Origin: Palsa-883 sp963847615
GTDB taxonomy: Bacteria; Pseudomonadota; Alphaproteobacteria; Acetobacterales; Acetobacteraceae
Reading direction: 5' to 3'
DNA: 64,000 bases
Assembly (NCBI GenBank): GCA_963847615.1
Contig: CAWKAN010000026.1
Span: 124,001 to 188,000 of the forward strand
Shown here: in pieces, positions 57,261 through 64,000 of the stretch
How the letters are laid out: each line of letters begins with the position of its first letter
How positions within the stretch are numbered: the stretch's first letter is position 1
Notes under the pieces: generated by a model
Databases searched by the model: none
What the model saw: only the letters and a program-made list of their open reading frames with translations
Told to the model about the DNA's origin: nothing
Program-made: the position numbers and the translations under genes

Positions 57261-57851
57261 ACCAGCGACCGCGGCAACCTGTGGATGGCGCTCTCGCTGA
57301 CCGGCATCGTGCTGGCCATGCTCGGCGCGTCGTTCGCCGCGATCCCGCTGTATCGCGTGTTCTGCGCCGTCACCGGCTATGGCGGCACGCCGCAGATCGG
57401 CCCCGAGGCCTCGCCCGGCGTCGCCGCTGGCAGCATCACGGTGCGCTTCAACGCCGACATGAATCCCGGCCTGCCCTGGCGCTTCGCCCCCGAGCAGGCC
57501 AAGGTGACGCTGCAACTCGGCGACGAGCAGGTGGCGTTCTACACCGCGCGCAACGAGGCGCAGACACCGGTCACCGGCATCGCGCTCTACAACGTCACCC
57601 CCGACAAGGTCGGCAAGTATTTCCACAAGACCGCCTGCTTCTGCTTCAACCAGCAGACGCTGGCGCCCGGCCAGGAGATGCAGTTCCCGGTCAGCTTCTG
57701 GGTCGATCCGGCGATCGCCACCGACCCGGACACCGCCGACGTGCACGTGATCACGCTGTCCTACACGTTCTTCCGCACCCTGGCCGATGCGGCGAAAACC
57801 GGCGCGCTGGCCAAGGCCGGGCCGCATGTCGGGCCACTGACGAAGCCATGA
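57257..57851 (+). CDS. ctaG: Cytochrome c oxidase assembly protein CtaG/Cox11 (one 5' frameshift)
   Basis: A copper chaperone for the CuB centre of subunit I, about 195 residues. One N-terminal membrane helix (ALSLTGIVLAMLGASFAAIP), YRVFCAVTGYGGTPQ, and the copper-binding CFCF in KTACFCFNQQTLAPGQ. The main frame opens at 57285, but ATG AAC CAG at 57257, with one extra base near 57266, gives MNQDRGNLWMALSLTG, the expected start. The rest is intact. Confidence 0.88.
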
Positions 57852-58004
57852 CGGGGCCTGGCCTCGCATGAAGATTCGATCCGGTGCAGCCGCTCCGAGT
57901 TTGCAGCCGGCTCTCCACTCTTCCCCTTGAACTACCGAGCGAATTGGCGATGATGCGGCCGCCGTGCCGGGGCGGTTTCCCCGGTCAAACCGCATGGATC
58001 TGGC

Positions 58005-58858
58005 ATGAGCAGCGACGCGCACGGCGCCACGGTTCCCGCAGGCTCACGGCCTGAAGCACCCCTATCACCTGGTCGATCCGAGCCCGTGGCCGATCGTCGG
58101 CGCGCTCGGCGGGTTCTGCACCGTGCTCGGCATCATCTTCGCCGCGCATTTCGGCAACTTCATCCTGCTGCTGGTCGGTGCCGTCCTGGTGCTCGGCACC
58201 ATGTTCTTCTGGTGGCGCGACGTGGTGAAGGAAAGCCGCACGCCGGGGCTGCACACCCCGGTCGTTCGCCTCGGCCTGCGCTACGGCATGATGCTTCTTC
58301 ATCTCCAGCGAGGTGATGTTCTTCGTCGGCTTCTTCTGGGCCTTCTTCAACTTCGCGCTGTTCCCCGACACCCAGGGCAACGGCCAGACTGGTGTGGCCG
58401 CCGACGCACCATCCACACCTTCGATCCGTTCCACCTGCCGTTCCTGAACACGATGATCCTGCTGCTGTCGGGCACCACCATCACCTGGGCGCATCACTGC
58501 CTGCTGGAGCGCGACCGCAAGGGCATGGTCTAGGGGCTCGGCCTGACCATCCTGCTCGGCATGAGCTTCACCCTGTGCCAGGCGATCGAGTACTCTCACG
58601 CGCCGTTCAACTTCTACGGCGGCGGCGTCTATCCCTCGACCTTCTTCCTGGCCACCGGCTTCCACGGCTTCCACGTGATCGTCGGCACCTGCTTCCTGAT
58701 CGTCTGCTGGTTCCGCGCCCGCGCCGGCCATTTCACGCCGGAGCGGCATTTCGGCTTCGAGGCGGCCGCCTGGTACTGGCACTTCGTCGATGTGGTCTGG
58801 CTGTTCCTGTTCGTCTGCATCTACTGGTGGGGCGCCGGCCCGATCGTCGCCGGACTGA
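58005..58858 (+). pseudogene. coxC: Cytochrome c oxidase subunit III (coxC), several frameshifts and an in-frame stop
   Basis: Subunit III can be read as MSSDAHGATVPAG, then after a shift near 58042 KHPYHLVDPSPWPIVGALGG, IIFAAHFGNFILLL and RDVVKESRTPGLHTP; after a shift near 58294 SSEVMFFVGFFWAFFNFAL; after one or two near 58390-58410 HTFDPFHLPFLNTMILLLSG. A TAG at 58531 interrupts the frame (GMV-stop-GLGLTILLGMSF), after which the last membrane segments continue to GAGPIVA. Its own stop is not in frame; a TGA at 58856 in another frame is the probable end. Confidence 0.85.
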
Positions 58859-58866
58859 CCGGGTCG

Positions 58867-59229
58867 TTGGCCGAGCCCTCGCCGCCGTCGGTCCTCGAAG
58901 CGGCGCTGCGGTGCCGGTGTCCGCGCTGCGGGCGAGGCAAGCTGTTCGTCGGCGTGCTGACCGTTCGCGAGCGCTGCCCGGTCTGCGGGCTCGACCTGCG
59001 GGCGCACGACGCCGGCGACGGGCCGGCGGTCGCGGTCATCCTGGTGCTGGGCGCCATCGTCGTGGCGCTGGCCTTCTGGGTCGAGTTCCGTTTTTCCCCG
59101 CCGCTCTGGGTGCACGCGGTGCTGTGGCCGTTGGTGACCTTCCCGCTGGCGATCCTGATGATGCGGCCGCTGAAGGCCGCGCTGGTCGCGCTGCAATACC
59201 GCCATCGCGCCTCCGAGATGGGGCTGTGA
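58867..59229 (+). CDS. DUF983 family membrane protein
   Basis: A protein of about 120 residues. CRCPRCGRGKLFVGVL and CPVCGLDL form two CxxC pairs (likely zinc ribbon), followed by two membrane helices (VAVILVLGAIVVALAFWV and AVLWPLVTFPLAILMM). DUF983 genes often sit just after coxC. In this sequence the frame is continuous with the end of coxC, so the start is uncertain; a TTG at 58867 is the nearest candidate. Confidence 0.75.
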   Translation: MAEPSPPSVLEAALRCRCPRCGRGKLFVGVLTVRERCPVCGLDLRAHDAGDGPAVAVILVLGAIVVALAFWVEFRFSPPLWVHAVLWPLVTFPLAILMMRPLKAALVALQYRHRASEMGL

Positions 59230-59527
59230 TACCGGGTCGGCGGCGCGGCTGAGCGGTGCGGCGGCATGCGCCGAGCGCGGCCAAGCCGGGTGCGGCCACC
59301 TGGGTGGTTCGCCCTCGCCGGGCGCCGGCCCGGAGCGCCGCACGTGCCGGCGCCCGGCGCGCGTCGGGCAGCAGCCCCGCAGGACGTGGTCTCATTGCCC
59401 CGCCGCGTCAGGGGGCGCGGCCCCGCGGCCGGTGCCGTCGCGACCCCACCGCTTGTGCCGTCATGGCGCCGCAGCGCGGGTTGTCATGGCCCCGCCGCTT
59501 GAGCCGTCGTGATCGAAGGGGGAGGCC

Positions 59528-60233
59528 GTGATCCGCAAGCTGCTGTGGCCCGCCGTCATGACCGCCGCCATGCTGGTCGTCCTGCTCGGCCTCGGCACCT
59601 GGCAGGTCGACGCCTGGCGTGGAAGCAGGCCATCCTGGCGCAGATCGCCCACGCCGAGGCCGCCGCGCCGGTGCCGTTGCCCGCCACTCCCGGGACGCCC
59701 TTCCCGCCGCCCTTCACCAAGGTCGCGGTGACCGGCACGCTGATGCACGACCGCTCGGCGCTCTACGCCGCCGAGGTGCGCGACACGCGGGCCGGGCCGG
59801 AGCTCGGTGCCTACCTGATCGAGCCGCTGCGGCGTGCCGGCGCCCCGCCCGTGCTGGTCGATCGCGGCTGGGTGCCGCTCAAGCCCAAGGCGCCGATGGC
59901 GATGCCGCAGGGCCAGGTCACCATCGCCGGCTATGTGCACCAGGCGAGCACGCCCGGGCTGTTCTCCGCCCCTGACGACGTCGCCGGGCGGCACTTCTAC
60001 ACGCTCGACCCGGGCGCGATCGGCGCCGCGCTCGGCCTGGAGCACGTGGCGCCGTTCATCCTGGTCGCGTTGGCCGCGCCGCCGCCGCCAGGGATGCCGC
60101 AGGGCCTGCCGATCCCGGCCGAGCACCTGCCGCGGCCGCCCAACAACCACCTGGCATACGCCATCACCTGGTATGGCCTGGCGGCGGCATTGCTGGTGAT
60201 CTTCGTCATCTGGGCTCGGAAGGCCGTGCAAGC

Positions 60234-60237
<4 letters not shown>
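59528..60237 (+). CDS. surf1: SURF1-family cytochrome oxidase assembly protein (one frameshift)
   Basis: A Surf1/Shy1 protein of about 235 residues with one membrane helix at each end. The start (GTG with ggagg) reads IRKLLWPAVMTAAMLVVLLG then LGTWQV; one base appears lost near 59606, after which RRLAWKQAILAQIAHAEAAA and the remainder are in the next frame, ending NNHLAYAITWYGLAAALLVI. It aids heme a insertion into subunit I. Its stop overlaps the next start (ATGA). The preceding stretch 59230-59527 shows no gene. Confidence 0.85.
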
Positions 60238-61787
<1,550 letters not shown>

Positions 61788-61789
<2 letters not shown>

Positions 61790-61820
61790 GGCGGAAAAGC
61801 GTAGCGCATTCCGCCGCTTG
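61788..61820. repeat. Short palindrome at the M32 gene end
   Basis: ggcggaaaagcgtagcgcat then tccgcc folds into a hairpin and supplies the TAG of the upstream gene. The same wording (gtagggcggaaaagcgcagc) forms part of the terminal repeat of the mobile element at 34228-34466, so this may be a solo end of that family. It may serve as a terminator. Confidence 0.6.
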
Positions 61821-61944
61821 CGTCATCCCGTCGCTGCCTCGCCGGTTGGCGGAGGATCGGGCAGGTGGATGGCACCTGGTTTCGGCCGGCGGTTCGGCCG
61901 GATGCCCTGCGTCGCAGCGCGGATAACGGATTGTCGATACAGTA

Positions 61945-61973
61945 TTGCACATGTGCAGGCGTATGTGTATGTT
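61945..61973 (+). promoter_or_regulatory. Promoter with overlapping operator-like dyad
   Basis: ttgcac (61945-61950), a 17-base spacer and tatgtt (61968-61973) form a good sigma70-type promoter in an unusually AT-rich patch. The perfect palindrome gcacatgtgc (61947-61956) overlaps the -35 box, as expected for a self-repressing ribbon-helix-helix protein, and such a gene follows. Confidence 0.55.
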
Positions 61974-62023
61974 GCCCGGCAAGCGGGGAGACCCTCACAT
62001 GAGTTCTTGCCCTGACGCCGGCG

Positions 62024-62281
62024 GTGGCCGGCCGCACCACGCGCCTCACCGCCCTGGTCAGCGAAGCCGAGGCCGCGCAGATCGCCAGGCACGCCGAGGC
62101 AGCCGGGCTCTCGGTCAGCACCTATCTGCGCGACCGCGCCCTGGGCGCCCTCGCCAAGGCCGATACCGGCGAGGCGGCAGCCCTCCAGCAGGTTGATGCC
62201 CTGATCGCGCGGATGGAAGCCGATCTCGATCAGGCAACCGCGGCGCTGTCCGCCACGATGGCCCGGATCAACGCGACATGA
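62024..62281 (+). CDS. Small ribbon-helix-helix (MobC-like) protein
   Basis: An 85-residue protein. TTRLTALVSEAEAAQIARHA then EAAGLSVSTYLRDRALG resembles the ribbon-helix-helix DNA-binding domain of MobC and type II antitoxins; the C-terminal half is a predicted coiled coil (QQVDALIARMEADLDQATAA). GTG start at 62024; an ATG at 61999 is in another frame. The stop overlaps the next gene (ATGA). No relaxase is nearby, so a transcriptional or antitoxin-like role is as likely as mobilisation. Confidence 0.6.
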   Translation: MAGRTTRLTALVSEAEAAQIARHAEAAGLSVSTYLRDRALGALAKADTGEAAALQQVDALIARMEADLDQATAALSATMARINAT

Positions 62282-62484
62282 CCGACTGGTTCGACCGGAT
62301 CGCGCGGCTGGCGGCCCTTGCCGAGCGCGTCACGACCTTGACGGATGGAGTCAGGAGCCTGGCCGGCAAGGTCGAGGACCATCAGACGCGTCTGGTGCGC
62401 CTGGAGACGATCGTCGAGATCGCACGGCCGGACGGCGGCGTGCTGCGCCTCGCGCCCAAGCCGCCGGCGGACGCACTGACATAG
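62278..62484 (+). CDS. Small coiled-coil protein, unknown function
   Basis: A 68-residue protein, translationally coupled to the gene before it. DRIARLAALAERVTTLTDGV and KVEDHQTRLVRLETIVEIA give a heptad-like coiled coil; the tail is Pro-rich. Small proteins with a RLVRLETxxE segment are common in alphaproteobacterial accessory regions, but I cannot assign a function. Confidence 0.55.
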   Translation: MTDWFDRIARLAALAERVTTLTDGVRSLAGKVEDHQTRLVRLETIVEIARPDGGVLRLAPKPPADALT

Positions 62485-62529
62485 CAATCGGGCCCGGCCG
62501 GCGGTCGCCTCGCGGACGCTCGGCGCGGA

Positions 62530-62820
62530 TCAGCTTGACGGCAACGCGCTGACCAGCGCTTCCCACTCGGCCGCCAAGGTTCCCGCCGCCGGCGCCCGGC
62601 CGGCGCGGTGGTACCAGTAGCGCGCATTCGACAGGTCGCCCTCCTTGCGATGCAGGTAGGCGTGCACCCAGGCCCCGTCGCTGCCCGCGTCCCGTTGCGC
62701 GCAGTCATGCGCCCGCGTCCACTCGCCCCTGGCATCCCACCACAGCGTCCGCAGCGCCAGGCTCAGCCCGGCCGGCGGTTCGCCCAGCGCCAGCGTGGCG
62801 CGGAATGCCTCGACATCCAT
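62530..62820 (-). CDS. Conserved small protein of unknown function
   Basis: A 96-residue soluble protein. LSLALRTLWWDARGEWTRAH, GAWVHAYLHRKEGDLSNARY and WYHRAGR look like a conserved TPR-like helical family that I know only as hypothetical. The ATG at 62820 has a strong ggaggggg upstream. The frame is open into the racemase gene ahead of it, probably because the racemase stop was lost by an indel. Confidence 0.7.
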   Translation of the reverse strand: MDVEAFRATLALGEPPAGLSLALRTLWWDARGEWTRAHDCAQRDAGSDGAWVHAYLHRKEGDLSNARYWYHRAGRAPAAGTLAAEWEALVSALPSS

Positions 62821-62842
62821 CGCTCCCCCTCCGGCCGGCCGG

Positions 62843-63532
62843 TCAGCTTCCCCCAGCAGGCGCCGCAGCTTGTGCACCGCCGAGTCCGGCGTGGTCAGCA
62901 CGCGCCGCCCGGTCGCCGCCGCGATCGCCGGCGCCGCGCGCGCCAGGCTGAACTGCGCCAGCGCGATGGCGTCGCACAACCGCAGCGCCGTCGCCGCCGC
63001 CGCCGCCGCGCGATCATGCGCCGCCGCGTCGCCGCGATCGAGCGCGGCCAGCGCACCCTCGGCCAGAAGCGGCACCACGGTGACGCCGGGCGCCGCCACG
63101 GCAAACTCCGCCGGCATCGAGTTCGAGCGTCGGCGCGAAGCTCGCCAGCAGGCCGATCCGCCCGTCGGTGCCCCCGCCCGCCCGCCCGTCCGCACTGCCT
63201 CCGGCGCCGACCAGCGCCAGCGCATCCTCGATCATCGCCTGGTTCGGCTTCAGCACCGGCAGCGGCGCCAGCTCGCGCGCGCAGGCCTCGATGCACGGGC
63301 CGAAGGCCGAACAGGTGAACAGGATGGCGTCCGCCCCGCTGGCCCTGGCATAGCGCGCCAGCGTCAGGAAGCGCCCGGTCATTGCCGGCGTCAGCGCGCC
63401 GTCGCGCGCCAGATCCGCCGCCAGCGAATCATCCAGCAGATTGGCCAGGCGCGCCGTCGGCCACAGCCGTGCGAAGGCGTCCTCGATCGGCGCGATCGAG
63501 TGTTTCAGCGCATGGATCAGCGCAATGCGCAT
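62843..63532 (-). pseudogene. Asp/Glu/hydantoin racemase family protein, frameshifted
   Basis: MRIALIHALKHSIAPIEDAF, then ADAILFTCSAFGPCIEACAR with the first catalytic cysteine, and GRIGLLASFAPTLE. Near 63120 the frame changes to MPAEFAVAAPGVTVVPLLAE and RLCDAIALAQFSLARAAPAI. In this family the second cysteine usually lies in a CDxIxLAQ-like segment, and CDAIALAQ is present. Corrected length is about 230 residues. The start overlaps the stop of the TPP enzyme gene. The end is placed at an out-of-frame TGA near 62843 and is uncertain. Confidence 0.7.
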
Positions 63533-64000
63533 CAGGGCAGCGTCTCGGTGCGGGTATAGCGGCGCCAGGCGCTCATCTGGATCGCCGAGGTCAGGCAGTG
63601 CACCACGACCGGCCTGGTCTTCACCGCGAAAGCCCGCGCGATGCCGTCCTTGACCTCGGACTCGTCGCGGATGGTGACCGCCTCCACCCCGAACGAGCGC
63701 GCCCAGGCGGCGAAGTCCGGATTGGTCAGCCGCGTGCCGTCCATGAAGGGTCGTTCCGGATAGCGCACGTAGCTGTGCATGCCGATGGTGCCGTACATGC
63801 CGTTGTCGGAGATGATCACGATCGGGTTCACGCCATACTGGCAGGCGGTGGCGATCTCGTTGCCCATCATCAATGTTCCGCCATCGCCGAGGAACGCCAC
63901 CACCTGCTTGCCCGGCCGGCGCAGCCCCGCGGCGACCGCCATCGGCATCCCCGAGCCCATCGCGCCGACCACCGAGGACAGGAAGATCTGGCCCTGCCGG
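63532..64000 (-). CDS. Thiamine pyrophosphate-dependent enzyme, C-terminal part (cut by window edge)
   Basis: The last about 155 residues of an acetolactate synthase/benzoylformate decarboxylase-type TPP enzyme. GSGMPMAVAAGLRRPGKQVV, then AFLGDGGTLMMGNEIATACQ and ISDNGMYGTIG form the TPP/Mg2+ motif (GDG...N). The frame continues beyond the window. It is first in a minus-strand group with the racemase and small protein, so a 2-oxo acid pathway is possible. Confidence 0.88.
   Translation of the reverse strand, partial: RQGQIFLSSVVGAMGSGMPMAVAAGLRRPGKQVVAFLGDGGTLMMGNEIATACQYGVNPIVIISDNGMYGTIGMHSYVRYPERPFMDGTRLTNPDFAAWARSFGVEAVTIRDESEVKDGIARAFAVKTRPVVVHCLTSAIQMSAWRRYTRTETLP

Noticed and set aside
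62024..62281. Plasmid mobilisation gene mobC
   Set aside because: Only the ribbon-helix-helix part is similar; there is no relaxase or origin of transfer, so I kept a neutral name.

Overview
High-GC alphaproteobacterial DNA, most likely Acetobacteraceae/Rhodospirillales. The lineage call is an inference from gene content: a CcrM-type GANTC methyltransferase and GcrA in one window, a MucR/Ros zinc-finger regulator, an Rrf2-led SUF operon, a PmtA-like methyltransferase, and many GC-rich nested-palindrome intergenic elements. No rRNA, tRNA or CRISPR array was recognised.

Layout. 0.3-6.2 kb: a methyltransferase-glycosyltransferase fusion, then yejA-yejB-yejE (oligopeptide/microcin C-type ABC importer) without the usual ATPase gene yejF. 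6.7-10 kb: ccrM, an SDR dehydrogenase and a VapC/Phd toxin-antitoxin pair. 10.3-17.2 kb: the SUF iron-sulfur operon (Rrf2 regulator, sufB, C, D, S, U, T, A), with a one-base frameshift near the end of sufD. 17.4-19.8 kb: mucR and an MBOAT acyltransferase. 20-35.4 kb: a catabolic region with hyuA/hyuB, an Old Yellow Enzyme, a quinone reductase, a GMC oxidoreductase, a polar amino-acid ABC transporter, an enolase-superfamily enzyme, an HpcH/HpaI aldolase, and two SDR genes reduced to their N-terminal stubs. 35.9-39.7 kb: ruvX and gatCAB. 39.7-49.2 kb: an accessory stretch with a frameshifted citrate synthase-like gene, HigBA, small membrane and secreted proteins, a large Tat-type arylsulfatase, three 146-bp MITE-like elements and a repeat-rich HGGxxTGP gene pair. 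49.3-53 kb: tatA, an acetamidase, gcrA, a cold-shock gene and a PmtA-like gene. 53.4-61.8 kb: the aa3 cytochrome oxidase locus (coxB, coxA, ctaB, a small membrane ORF, ctaG, coxC, DUF983, surf1) followed by an M32 carboxypeptidase. 62-64 kb: a small ribbon-helix-helix/coiled-coil cassette, then a minus-strand group (TPP enzyme cut by the window edge, Asp/Glu racemase, small conserved protein).

Functional links. CcrM and GcrA form the alphaproteobacterial epigenetic cell-cycle pair. The SUF operon supplies Fe-S clusters. The oxidase locus holds both structural subunits and assembly factors (heme O synthase, CtaG copper chaperone, Surf1). The 20-35 kb region looks like import plus oxidation of an unidentified small carboxylate or cyclic amide.

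Two things stand out. First, the oxidase/carboxypeptidase locus carries about 17 apparent single-base indels plus one in-frame stop, while most other genes in the window are open; this is either local sequence error or a decaying locus. Second, the intergenic space is full of palindromic element families, including a 239-bp element inserted in another repeat with a 9-bp target duplication, and a five-copy nested-hairpin family that always carries a GANTC site and in one case supplies the C-terminus of an enzyme.
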